A program made the translations under genes and the position numbers. A DNA stretch of 64,000 bases from Clostridium sp. JN-9 (lineage in GTDB: Bacteria; Bacillota; Clostridia; Clostridiales; Clostridiaceae): contig NZ_CP035280.1 of assembly GCF_004103695.1 (NCBI RefSeq), positions 620,001 to 684,000 on the forward strand. The letters run 5' to 3'. Positions 30,214 through 38,993 of this stretch are shown here, in pieces (the stretch's first letter is position 1; each line of letters opens with the position of its first letter). Under the pieces are notes generated by a model. The model saw only the letters and a list, made by a program, of their open reading frames with translations. It was not told the DNA's origin and did not search any database.

Positions 30214-30654
30214 ATGAGAATCATTGTAGATGCAGATGCATGTCCCGGGAAATCTTTTATTGAAAAAGCTGCAAGAGAAAATAATATAGAAGTAATTATG
30301 TTTTGTGATTTAAATCATGTTATTAACAGCGACTACAGCAGTATTAAATATATTGACAGCGGATTTCAAAAGGTAGATATGGCTGTTGCTAATGAATGCA
30401 GGGAAAATGATATAGTCATTACACAGGACTTTGGTGTTGCAGCAATGGCCCTTGGAAAAAAAGCATTTGCTATTGGTACAAAAGGTCACATATATGACAA
30501 TAACAATATAGATAAACTTCTTTTTGAGAGACATTTAAGCAGTAAAATCAGAAGAGCCGGTGGGAGAACATTTTCACCTAAAAAGAGGAGCTCTGACGAT
30601 GATAAAAGACTATATGGCAATTTAGTTAAAATAATAAAAGAACACAACAAATAA
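30214..30654 (+). CDS. YaiI/YqxD family (UPF0178) protein
   Basis: 146-aa protein with the family opening MRIIVDADACPGK and the conserved DIVITQDFGVAAMAL and RRAGGRTFSPKKR blocks. The fold is PIN-domain-like in family descriptions, with Asp residues suited to metal binding. Function is unproven. Translationally close to pgi, and followed by its own terminator and then a repeat element. Confidence 0.9.
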   Translation: MRIIVDADACPGKSFIEKAARENNIEVIMFCDLNHVINSDYSSIKYIDSGFQKVDMAVANECRENDIVITQDFGVAAMALGKKAFAIGTKGHIYDNNNIDKLLFERHLSSKIRRAGGRTFSPKKRSSDDDKRLYGNLVKIIKEHNK

Positions 30655-30681
30655 AAAAGTAAGCCAGTGGCTTACTTTTTT
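30653..30681 (+). terminator. Terminator after the YaiI-like gene
   Basis: AAAAAAGTAAGCC, loop AGT, GGCTTACTTTTTT. It is symmetrical enough to work in both directions. Confidence 0.9.
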
Positions 30682-30832
30682 ACAGTTAAGAGTTAAAAGT
30701 TAACAATTAAGAGTTAAGGATATTTTTCAGCAGAGCTGAAAAATTAAATTTAAAGTTTTGCCTATGGCAAAACCACATTAACTTAAAACTTAAAACTCTA
30801 AACTTTCAACTGTAAAATTAACTTTCAACTGT
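30681..30832. repeat. MITE-like GTTAAGA repeat element overlapping the end of pulA
   Basis: The left side holds degenerate heptad-like units (ACAGTTAAGAGTTAAAAGTT). The right side carries the inverse (AACTTAAAACTTAAAACTC, then AACTTTCAACTGTAA twice). Between them lie two small hairpins, TTTTTCAGC/GCTGAAAAA and GTTTTGCC/GGCAAAAC. The same unit type fills spacers of the tRNA cluster at 56-58 kb. The last four codons and stop of pulA lie inside it. Confidence 0.75.
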
Positions 30833-32959
30833 AATAACCGTCATACTAATGGGTTCTACGGTAATATTGTCAGCTGTAAAAGATCTTATAATTTGATCTC
30901 CTGATGAATATTTGTCAACTACTATATTCCATGTGCCATATGGGATGCTTACATTAACAGCATTTGGATTACTATTATAAATTACTATTATTTTATTCCA
31001 GCAGTCATAATTGGCATTATTATTCAAGCTGAATGCAACAGTGTTTGAAGGAATCTGCTGCCAGAATGAAATTTTATTTTTAATTTCCTCTTTATCAGTC
31101 ATTCTAAATGCAGGGTGATTTTTTCTAAGCTTTATTAATCCCTTAATATAATTATATACATTAATAAACTGCTGCTTTTTATCCCAGTCAATGTTATTTA
31201 TCTTATCTGGAGAGTTGTAAGTATTACTTATACCATATTTTGATCTGCAGATTTCCACACCGCTGTGTATAAAAGGAATGCCCTGACTTGTAAGTATTAT
31301 TCCCATGGAAAGCTTATGAGCACTTATCCTGTCTTCATAGGAGTAATCATTGCAGCTTATGTTAATTTTATCCCAAAGTGTAAGATTATCATGGCAGGAA
31401 ACATAATTTATACTTTGCTCTGGTGATGGCAATACCATAAAATCAGAAGTATTACCTGTGCAGGCTGTAACTACATGTTTAATGTTTTGTTCTAAATTTT
31501 TTTTGCCTGTGGCAAAGCCTCTGTCCATTTCATTAAATACACTTCCCTTAATATTGTCTCTGCAAAAATCATTAAAGTAAGCTATTTTAGGTGTTTTACT
31601 GGCATTTTTTATAGAAGCTAAATTATTTTTATCATATTCAGTAGAAAGCTCCCAGCCTTCTCCATATAATATAATATTTTTGTTAATATGATGGAGTTCG
31701 TGTTCTATCTCATTCATAGTTTCTACATCCAAAATACCCATGAGATCAAATCTAAATCCATCAATGTGATATTCTTTGGCCCAATACTTTACTGAGTCCA
31801 CAATTAATCTTCTCACCATAAAGCGTTCACTGGCTAAGTCATTACCGCATCCGCTTCCACTTGAGAAGTTTCCACTTTTATCTCTGCGAAAAAAATATGA
31901 TGGAAATAAATTCTCCAGGTTACTTTCCTCAAAATTAAAAATATGATTATAAACTACATCCATAACTACGGAAATGCTATTTTTATGGAGAACCTGAATT
32001 AATTTTTTTAATTCATAAATTCTGGTGATTGGATTTGCTGGATCCGAGCAGTAGCTTCCTTCAGGCACGTTATAATTCTGAGGATCGTAACCCCAATTAT
32101 AATTTACTGGATTTAGTTCATCTACACTTTTATATGAAAAATCAAATACAGGCATAAGCTGAATATGAGTGACTCCCAAATCTTTTATATGATTAAGGGC
32201 AGTAGGAAGTCCATCTTTATTAACAGTATTTTCTTCTGCTAAGCCTAAGAATTTTCTTTTATTTATTACACCACTGTGCTCATTAGAAGATATATCTCTA
32301 ATACTCATTTCATAAATAACAGCATCAGTATAGTTATTTAATTCAGGTGACATGTCAGATTCAAAATTTTCAGGATTACTCTGCTTCAGGTCTATTATAG
32401 CTCCTCTTAAACCATTTGCTCCAACTGCATAGGCATATGGGTCTACAATTTCTCTTATGTGATTATATACATTTAATGAATAAGTATAATACTTTCCATT
32501 GAGATCTCCCATTATTGCTGCAGTCCAATATCCATTATCTTCAGCCATGGAAATTTCAATAAATGATTCATTATTATTGCTGCAATAGTTTTCATAGATT
32601 CTTACATATACAGAAGATGCTGCTGGGGACCATAAATTAAATTCAGTATAATTATTTGTATATACAATACCAAGAGCTTTTTCACAGTTATATTTTTGGT
32701 AAAATTCCTCCGTTCCGAATAGAGTAAAAAATTCTATTGGGGTTTTTATGTCATAGTAACTAATTAAATACTGAGCTTTTATATTTATCTGTTCTTTAAG
32801 TTCTATGATTATTACATCATTATCCAATCTGCATGAAGCAATGGAAACTTGCTTACCATTATTAAATACAGCAATTTTATCTATTTCCAGGTTATCAATA
32901 TGATTATATTTTAATTGTATTTTATTAAAGCTTATGGCTTCTGCATATAAACCATTCAT
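30818..32959 (-). CDS. pulA: Type I pullulanase
   Basis: Debranching glycosidase (GH13) that cuts alpha-1,6 bonds in pullulan, glycogen or limit dextrins; 713 aa with no signal peptide, so intracellular. A CBM48-like domain precedes the barrel. The type I hallmark YNWGYDPQNYNVPEGSY is present. The catalytic Asp is in DGFRFDLMG, the Glu in LYGEGWE, and the third acid in NYVSCHDN. AAAGGAG precedes the ATG. The C-terminal TVES and stop are encoded by a repeat unit (ACAGTTGAAAGTTAA), so the native end may have been replaced. Confidence 0.95.
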   Translation of the reverse strand: MNGLYAEAISFNKIQLKYNHIDNLEIDKIAVFNNGKQVSIASCRLDNDVIIIELKEQINIKAQYLISYYDIKTPIEFFTLFGTEEFYQKYNCEKALGIVYTNNYTEFNLWSPAASSVYVRIYENYCSNNNESFIEISMAEDNGYWTAAIMGDLNGKYYTYSLNVYNHIREIVDPYAYAVGANGLRGAIIDLKQSNPENFESDMSPELNNYTDAVIYEMSIRDISSNEHSGVINKRKFLGLAEENTVNKDGLPTALNHIKDLGVTHIQLMPVFDFSYKSVDELNPVNYNWGYDPQNYNVPEGSYCSDPANPITRIYELKKLIQVLHKNSISVVMDVVYNHIFNFEESNLENLFPSYFFRRDKSGNFSSGSGCGNDLASERFMVRRLIVDSVKYWAKEYHIDGFRFDLMGILDVETMNEIEHELHHINKNIILYGEGWELSTEYDKNNLASIKNASKTPKIAYFNDFCRDNIKGSVFNEMDRGFATGKKNLEQNIKHVVTACTGNTSDFMVLPSPEQSINYVSCHDNLTLWDKINISCNDYSYEDRISAHKLSMGIILTSQGIPFIHSGVEICRSKYGISNTYNSPDKINNIDWDKKQQFINVYNYIKGLIKLRKNHPAFRMTDKEEIKNKISFWQQIPSNTVAFSLNNNANYDCWNKIIVIYNSNPNAVNVSIPYGTWNIVVDKYSSGDQIIRSFTADNITVEPISMTVITVES

Positions 32960-33126
32960 AATAAAACTCCTTTAGAAAAATAATTATTAAATACCATATA
33001 CTATAATATTAGAATAATGATTTATTTGCAATTGTATTAAATGAAAACTAATTTATTAATTACCTCTATTGTAAAAATTGGTAATGAGTTATAATATTTA
33101 TATACATTGCTTAGGGGATGATATTA

Positions 33127-35133
33127 ATGAATGAGATCACCATACACTGTAATCTGCAAAGCCCGCAAAGTGTAAATACATCAATATGTGTTGAAGCAGA
33201 AAATAATGTTCAGGAAGTACTTTTATATAAGTTTATGGTAGGGTGTAATGGAACATGGAAAACTCTTAGAGATTTTGAAGCTTGCAATTCTGTCCAATGG
33301 ATTCCTGATGCTGAGGGCAAATACATAATTATGGCACAGGCAAAAGAGGAGAAAAGCACAAAACCTTTTCAATATGTAACAAGGCTGGATTTTATAATAG
33401 GCAACATTGAGGAAAATCTTATAGATTCCATTGATGTGAACAAAGATACTTTTAAAATTGGGGACAAGCTGCTTTTAGATGTAATTTCAAGTTATTCTCC
33501 ATTAATGTTCAGGTATTGGCTAAGGCAGAATGAAAATTGGGAATTAATTAAGGAATATTCACCAGATAATACATTAACCTGGGCAATAAAGTCTTCAGGA
33601 GAAGAAGAAATACTTGTAGAATGTAAAAGAGCAGAATCTAAAAATAATTTTGATGACTTTAAAAGTGTTAAATTTCAGGTAAGCGAAATTAAACCTCTTG
33701 AAATAACGGATTTTAAATGTTTAAGCCATGATCTTTTAGTTGGTTCTGAAATAATATTTCAGGTAAATGCTTCAGCAGATGACAGCAGGACTACTTTATA
33801 TAAATTTATAAAATTAAATTCAAAGGGAAAAGCTGTATGTGTGCAGGATTATTCAACAAAAAAAATGGTAAGCTTTTACGAGAAGGAACCTGGCATATAT
33901 AGATTATTGTGTTTGGCAAAGGACATGTATTCCCAAAGTGAATTTGATGACAGAGCCATAATTAACTATGAAATTAAATCATATAATAAAGTCGAAATTC
34001 AAAGCTTTACAAGTGATTTAAATTCACCTCAGATAAGCGGCAGTGAAATAGAATTAAAGGCAGTTGTAAAGGGAGGAAATGAATTACTTTATAGATATAT
34101 AATTGATGGAAATTATGGAGAGGACTCAGGTTATATAAGAAATGATACCTATAAGTGGAAGGCAGATCATTATGGAACTTATAATGTAAAACTTTTAGTA
34201 AAGGACAAGCAATTTCAGGGATTAAGTGAGGATGAATCTAATTTTGAATTTATTATAGATGAAAAAAGTCATGAACCTGTAACTATAAAAAATGTAATAA
34301 TTGATGGAAATATTACCAGACTTTTAACAAACAGCACTGTAAAAATAACAGCAGATGCTGAAGGAGGAAGTAAATTAAAATACTCATTTATTGTTAAAAA
34401 GGATGGCATGGATATAGAAAAAATACAGTATGGTGACTGTAACTGGGTAAATTTTACCCCTGAACAATGTGGAAACTATGAACTTGAAGTACGGGTTAAA
34501 GATAAATATTCTGAAAGGGAATTTGACAGCCACAGCACAGTTTTTTTTGAAGCTTATGATTATCTGCCTGCAAATATTGATTATGTTTTAAAACCACCAA
34601 AAGAATATTATGTCTGCGGTGACGTTATATGCTTATTAATTATCTGTGAAAATACATCAAATATTTTAGTAAAATATTTACTAAAAATAAATGGGCATAA
34701 TGTAGAAGAAAGTGAATTCGTAAAAGATATGAAATATTCATTTGTGCCAAAGGTACCTGGAATTTATTCAGTTGAAATATTTGCAAAAAATATAAAAAGC
34801 AATAAGGAATTTGATTGTAAAAGGGAAGTGACCATAGCTGTAAATGATGCTATCCCAATTACAAACTGCAGATTAAAAATAGATAAAGCAAAAATTCAGA
34901 TTAATGAAGGTATTACCCTTACTGCAGAGTGTGAGGGAGGCAGAAATGTTTTATATGAATTTTATGTTATGGAAAACAATGACTGGATATTAGTACAAAA
35001 ATACAGCGTAAAAAATTATTATACTTTTATACCTTTTTCCAAAGGATTATGTAAGGTGCTTGCTCTTGCCAAAAGTTCCAATAAAAAGACAAGCTATGAA
35101 GATTATGCTATAATGGAATTTATGGTACAGTAA
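33127..35133 (+). CDS. Seven-repeat triple-tyrosine (Y_Y_Y) domain protein
   Basis: 668-aa protein built of seven tandem units of about 90-95 residues. Each has a pattern of a beta strand after ITDF-like or IDxx starts, LLYKF/YRYII in the middle, and a closing Y-x-V/I-x-A-K-D/N segment. This is the Y_Y_Y (two-component regulator three Y) domain style, with an immunoglobulin-like fold. The start is placed at the ATG 9 bases after AGGGG. No signal peptide or membrane segment is visible. The next gene, a lytic transglycosylase, follows by 26 bases and may be functionally linked. Confidence 0.75.
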   Translation: MNEITIHCNLQSPQSVNTSICVEAENNVQEVLLYKFMVGCNGTWKTLRDFEACNSVQWIPDAEGKYIIMAQAKEEKSTKPFQYVTRLDFIIGNIEENLIDSIDVNKDTFKIGDKLLLDVISSYSPLMFRYWLRQNENWELIKEYSPDNTLTWAIKSSGEEEILVECKRAESKNNFDDFKSVKFQVSEIKPLEITDFKCLSHDLLVGSEIIFQVNASADDSRTTLYKFIKLNSKGKAVCVQDYSTKKMVSFYEKEPGIYRLLCLAKDMYSQSEFDDRAIINYEIKSYNKVEIQSFTSDLNSPQISGSEIELKAVVKGGNELLYRYIIDGNYGEDSGYIRNDTYKWKADHYGTYNVKLLVKDKQFQGLSEDESNFEFIIDEKSHEPVTIKNVIIDGNITRLLTNSTVKITADAEGGSKLKYSFIVKKDGMDIEKIQYGDCNWVNFTPEQCGNYELEVRVKDKYSEREFDSHSTVFFEAYDYLPANIDYVLKPPKEYYVCGDVICLLIICENTSNILVKYLLKINGHNVEESEFVKDMKYSFVPKVPGIYSVEIFAKNIKSNKEFDCKREVTIAVNDAIPITNCRLKIDKAKIQINEGITLTAECEGGRNVLYEFYVMENNDWILVQKYSVKNYYTFIPFSKGLCKVLALAKSSNKKTSYEDYAIMEFMVQ

Positions 35134-35159
35134 ATAATTTTGTTAGGTTGGTGAAAAGT

Positions 35160-35825
35160 ATGGAGATAAATAGCGATAAAAGCGTTCAGCAGATCCTTCA
35201 GGTACAATTATTGACTGATATGCTTAAACAGACTGCTGAAGCTTCTGGAGATTCCGGTTCATTTCAGTTAATGCTTCAAAGCCTTACAGAAGCTATTTCA
35301 AATGGTAATGGGACTTTTGACTTATCCAGCTTAGGATTAAATGAAAGTGATTTAAGCAAACTGGGATATGGTGCCGGCGAAAGATTATATAATGTTGTGA
35401 GTGATATAAATAATGGCGTGAATAGTGGGAACACTACTGTTGATAAGGCAGTAGATGCTGCATCAAAAAAATATGGAGTGGACAAAAACTTAATTATGGC
35501 AGTTATTAAACAGGAATCATCCTTTAACCCAAATGCAACTTCTGGTGCTGGTGCTGAAGGATTAATGCAGTTAATGCCTGACACCGCAAGGGAACTTGGG
35601 GTAAGCAATGCCTATGATATACAGCAGAATGTGGATGGTGGAACAAAATATTTAAGTGAGCTTCTAAGTAAGTATGGCAATGTGAAAGAACTTGCTTTGG
35701 CAGCATATAATGCAGGGCCTGGTACTTTAGCAAACAGGGGCGTTAATAATGTGCAGAATATGACAAAGCTGCCATCGGAGACAAGAAACTATGTTAATAA
35801 AGTAATGAAATATTATGGAAAATAA
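35160..35825 (+). CDS. Lytic transglycosylase (SLT domain) protein
   Basis: 221-aa protein from the ATG after GGTTGGTG. A helical N-terminus is followed by an SLT domain from about residue 100. The catalytic Glu is in [12 protein letters not shown], followed by [17 protein letters not shown] and AAYNAGPGT, all diagnostic. It would cleave the glycan strands of peptidoglycan. There is no recognisable signal peptide, so export would need a non-classical route or an alternative start. It lies between the Y_Y_Y protein and rsuA. Confidence 0.88.
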   Translation: MEINSDKSVQQILQVQLLTDMLKQTAEASGDSGSFQLMLQSLTEAISNGNGTFDLSSLGLNESDLSKLGYGAGERLYNVVSDINNGVNSGNTTVDKAVDAASKKYGVDKNLIMAVIKQESSFNPNATSGAGAEGLMQLMPDTARELGVSNAYDIQQNVDGGTKYLSELLSKYGNVKELALAAYNAGPGTLANRGVNNVQNMTKLPSETRNYVNKVMKYYGK

Positions 35826-35852
35826 AGCTTACAATTTAACGGAGGACAATTT

Positions 35853-36569
35853 ATGGAAAGATTAGATAAGGTATTATCTAACTTAGGTTATGGAACTAGA
35901 AAAGAAGTAAAATATATGGTAAAAAAGTCCATGATTGAAGTAAACGATGTAGTTGTTAAAGATAGTGGATTAGCCATTGAACCTGAAAAATGTAAAATAA
36001 AAGTTAATGGTGAGGAAGTAAACTATAGAAAGTACATTTATATTATGATGAATAAACCCAGCGGCGTTATCTCCGCAACCTTTGATAATTATGATAAAAC
36101 TGTGATAGATTTATTAGATGAGGAATATAGAATATTTGACCCTTTTCCTGTAGGAAGGCTTGATAAAGATACAGAGGGGCTTCTTCTGATTACCAATGAT
36201 GGAGAATTGAACCACAGACTGATTTCCCCTAAATGGCATGTGGATAAAAAATATTATGCCGAAATAAATAAGCCTGTATCTGATGATGATGTGAACGCAT
36301 TTAGTCAAGGGATTGTTTTAGATGACGGATATAAATGTCTTCCTGGAAAACTTAATATTATAAAATCTGCTGAAAATGGATCAGAAGTTGAAGTTATCAT
36401 ACATGAGGGTAAGTTTCATCAGGTAAAGAGAATGTTTGAAAGTTTGGGGAAAGAAGTTGTATTTTTAAAAAGGATGAATTTTGGACCTTTAGAGTTGGAC
36501 TCTGCACTTAAAGAGGGTAGTTATCGAGAATTGTCGCAGGAAGAAGTATCAATTTTAAAAGATATTTAA
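35853..36569 (+). CDS. rsuA: 16S rRNA pseudouridine synthase, RsuA family
   Basis: 238-aa enzyme with an N-terminal S4 RNA-binding domain (ERLDKVLSNLGYGTRKEVKYMV) and the RluB/RsuA catalytic motif GRLDKDTEGLLLITNDGEL with the catalytic Asp. HQVKRMFESLGKEVVFLKR is the usual C-terminal block. Length and motifs fit RsuA (16S U516) better than RluB, but the target is inferred. ACGGAGG precedes the ATG. Confidence 0.9.
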   Translation: MERLDKVLSNLGYGTRKEVKYMVKKSMIEVNDVVVKDSGLAIEPEKCKIKVNGEEVNYRKYIYIMMNKPSGVISATFDNYDKTVIDLLDEEYRIFDPFPVGRLDKDTEGLLLITNDGELNHRLISPKWHVDKKYYAEINKPVSDDDVNAFSQGIVLDDGYKCLPGKLNIIKSAENGSEVEVIIHEGKFHQVKRMFESLGKEVVFLKRMNFGPLELDSALKEGSYRELSQEEVSILKDI

Positions 36570-36748
36570 TTGAAATAATATTGGTAGTTAAATTGACATA
36601 TATTATGTTTAAATGAATTTATACATTCATTTAATAATTTGTTTACAATTTATTTTGCAAAAAAGCTTGATTTACTATTTTAATTTTACTATAATAATCT
36701 TGCAAGGATAAATAAAAGGAATAAATAGCCCCCTTTTTATTTATGAAT

Positions 36749-36786
36749 AAACGGTCCATGCCCCAATGGATCGTTTTGCGTTTTTT
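36749..36786 (+). terminator. Terminator-like hairpin downstream of rsuA
   Basis: AAACGGTCCAT pairs with ATGGATCGTTT around GCCCCA, then GCG and a T-run. It lies about 180 bases after rsuA. The rest of the 408-base gap up to the transposase is A+T-rich and contains only the transposase control region. Confidence 0.65.
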
Positions 36787-36913
36787 GTAAAATTTATCAG
36801 AAGTTTAGCACCTAAAAAAGTTTTAGGGCGCAGCCCGCTGATTTATATTGATTTGCTAGTATTTAATAAAAACATTGTAAAATCCGATTTCTACTGGAAA
36901 TTATAAAAAAAAT

Positions 36914-36971
36914 TTGCATAATAAAAGCATCCTTTTTATAATAGTTTTGCACAACACAATAGAAAGGATGC
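36914..36971 (+). promoter_or_regulatory. Transposase promoter inside an SD-sequestering hairpin
   Basis: TTGCAT, 17 bases, TATAAT (36937-36942) form the promoter. GCATCCTTT (36927-36935) and AAAGGATGC (36963-36971) are perfectly complementary. The right arm is the ribosome site. Only read-through RNA would contain both arms, as in the anti-readthrough hairpins known from IS10 and IS50. Confidence 0.65.
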
Positions 36972-36977
36972 CTTAAG

Positions 36978-38231
36978 ATGAATAAAAGTTATTTAAAACA
37001 AATGCTCACCTATATTAATAAAGTATACGATATAGGTGAAAAAATCAATACCTTAGAGGATAAAAAGATAAAATCTCTAGTAAAAATTTCAACAATCACC
37101 TTTGTAGTTTTGTTTGGATTTATGCTTCAAATAAGAAGTTTCAACAGGTTAGAGCATTGGCTTAAAAAAGGTAAATTTAAAAAAGTATTACCTAAAAACA
37201 CTAAAATGATTCACATTGATGCCGTTAGGCGCTGCTTAAGTGATTTTGATTTGAATGGTTTGAAAAATATTCATGATAGTATAATTAGAACTACGATAAA
37301 AAATAAGATATTTAGAAATGGTACCATAGATGGCTTAAAGGTAGTTGCTGTAGATGGTGTAGAATTATTTGAAAGTGCTAAAAAATTTTGTGACAAATGT
37401 CTTTCACGAAAGAATAAGGATGGCACTACTCGTCATTTCCACAGATCTGTAGTTTGTACTACCGTAGGTTCGGATCCCCATGTTATTTTAGGACAAGAAA
37501 TGCTTGAACCTAAGAAAGATAGTTCGAATAAAGATGAAGGTGAAATCACCGGAGGTATAAGATTAATAAAAAAATTATATCGTAAATATCACCATTTTGC
37601 CGATATTATAGTAGCTGATGCTTTATATTGTAAATCTACTTGGATAAAAGAAGTCCTTTCAATAGGAATGAATGCAGTAGTAAGAGTTAAAGATGAGCGT
37701 CTTCTCATTGTAAAGGATGCATTAGCTCTATTTAAGCGCCGTGAGGCTGATAAGAAATGGATTGTAAAGCAGGGAAGTAAAGACTATACCAAAATTAAAG
37801 CTTGGGATGAAGATAATTTTGAAATATCAGATCCGACTATCAAAGTTAGATTTATAAGGTTTATAGAAGAAATTCATACTGGAGATAAGGTAGAAATTAA
37901 AGAAGGCTGGATTATAACAACAGACAAATTTGCCTCAGTAGAAACCTTGTGGAAGATAATGCACAAGAGGTGGGATATAGAAAATAATGCCTTTCATCAG
38001 CTTAAAACAGAATGGCATTTAGATCATTGCTTTCTTCATAGCCCTACGGGCGTAGAGACAGTACTGATGTTTATAATTATAGCGTTTAATCTGATGCAGT
38101 TATATTTTTTTAGATGTATCAGAGGTTTTAGAAAGAAACGGATGCTTCAAATAGATATTATTGAAGATATAAAAGATGAAAGATTTACTATAGATGACAA
38201 CTGGAATAATCCAATATTTAAAAAGACTTAA
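36978..38231 (+). CDS. DDE transposase (IS4-like superfamily)
   Basis: 417-aa transposase, intact. Candidate catalytic acids are Asp in VVAVDGVELFES, Asp in IVADALYC, and Glu in HKRWDIENNAFHQLK, the IS4-type W-x-I-E-N form. A cysteine pair FCDKCLSRK follows the first Asp. GAAAGGATG precedes the start. It lies between rsuA and the yerC-like gene and disrupts neither. The IS family beyond DDE_Tnp_1-like is not decided. Confidence 0.85.
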   Translation: MNKSYLKQMLTYINKVYDIGEKINTLEDKKIKSLVKISTITFVVLFGFMLQIRSFNRLEHWLKKGKFKKVLPKNTKMIHIDAVRRCLSDFDLNGLKNIHDSIIRTTIKNKIFRNGTIDGLKVVAVDGVELFESAKKFCDKCLSRKNKDGTTRHFHRSVVCTTVGSDPHVILGQEMLEPKKDSSNKDEGEITGGIRLIKKLYRKYHHFADIIVADALYCKSTWIKEVLSIGMNAVVRVKDERLLIVKDALALFKRREADKKWIVKQGSKDYTKIKAWDEDNFEISDPTIKVRFIRFIEEIHTGDKVEIKEGWIITTDKFASVETLWKIMHKRWDIENNAFHQLKTEWHLDHCFLHSPTGVETVLMFIIIAFNLMQLYFFRCIRGFRKKRMLQIDIIEDIKDERFTIDDNWNNPIFKKT

Positions 38232-38351
38232 TATAAAAATAAAATTGGAAATCGATTATTAAAATTTCTTAGGGTAAGGGTAATTATAACTATTTTTTCG
38301 ACATATCGGTCTGTTGATTTACCAGCCATGTAAGAAAGTACAATAAAATAC

Positions 38352-38384
38352 AATTCCAGTAAAAGTAAATCTTTTACTGGAATT
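38352..38384. other. Perfect 14-bp inverted repeat
   Basis: AATTCCAGTAAAAG, five bases, CTTTTACTGGAATT. No T-run follows on the plus strand. It lies in the 256-base gap between the transposase and the yerC-like gene and could be a bidirectional hairpin or protein site. Confidence 0.6.
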
Positions 38385-38487
38385 TAGATGCGAAATCTCT
38401 GAAAATTTATATTTAGTATGGAAAGTACTTTGAAGAAATGATAAGATAATAGATAATACTGATATTATTTGTGAGGGGTGAATACAT

Positions 38488-38793
38488 ATGGATAGCTATA
38501 AATCCAAATTAGACAGTAAAGAAATGGATTTTTTATGCCAAGCAATATTGAGCTTACAAAATAATGAAGAGTGTTATAGATTTTTCGATGATATATGTAC
38601 AATTACTGAAATAAAGGCATTAGAGCAAAGACTTCAGGTTGCAAAGATGCTTAAGGAAAAAAGGACATATCTGGATATTGCTTCAACCACAGGGGCAAGT
38701 ACTGCCACTATAAGCAGGGTTAACAGATGCCTGAATTACGGCAGCGATGGATATAACATTGTACTTGAAAGACTGGGCGTGAAGAAAAAGTAG
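38488..38793 (+). CDS. YerC/YecD family TrpR-related protein
   Basis: 101-aa DNA-binding protein. The central part ALEQRLQVAKMLKEKRTYLDIASTTGASTATISRVNRCL is a TrpR-like helix-turn-helix as in B. subtilis YerC. GAGGGGTG lies upstream. It sits directly before pcrA-ligA, as yerC-type genes often do, but has its own terminator. The regulatory target is unknown. Confidence 0.9.
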   Translation: MDSYKSKLDSKEMDFLCQAILSLQNNEECYRFFDDICTITEIKALEQRLQVAKMLKEKRTYLDIASTTGASTATISRVNRCLNYGSDGYNIVLERLGVKKK

Positions 38794-38837
38794 TTTTTAA
38801 TCTTTCTTTAAGTTATACATGTAAATAATTTGTTATA

Positions 38838-38883
38838 AAAGGATTATGCAGCTAAAAAATGAAAGATGCATAATCCTTTTTTA
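38838..38883 (+). terminator. Terminator after the yerC-like gene
   Basis: AAAGGATTATGCA pairs with TGCATAATCCTTT, followed by T residues. Confidence 0.88.
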
Positions 38884-38993
38884 TACTTTGCATAAAACAT
38901 TACACAATGAAATTTCAGAAAATAAAATTTTAATGATTAAAGGTTTTATAAAATGTTATAATATTAAACAGATAGTTTTTGCGGGGTGATTGA

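Larger units (their letters stand above)
36881..38257 (+). mobile_element. Insertion sequence with a DDE transposase; ends tentative
   Basis: A complete transposase gene flanked by an imperfect inverted pair, AATCCGATTTC on the left and GAAATCGATT on the right. No target duplication was identified, so these ends are provisional. No second copy is present in the window. Confidence 0.4.
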
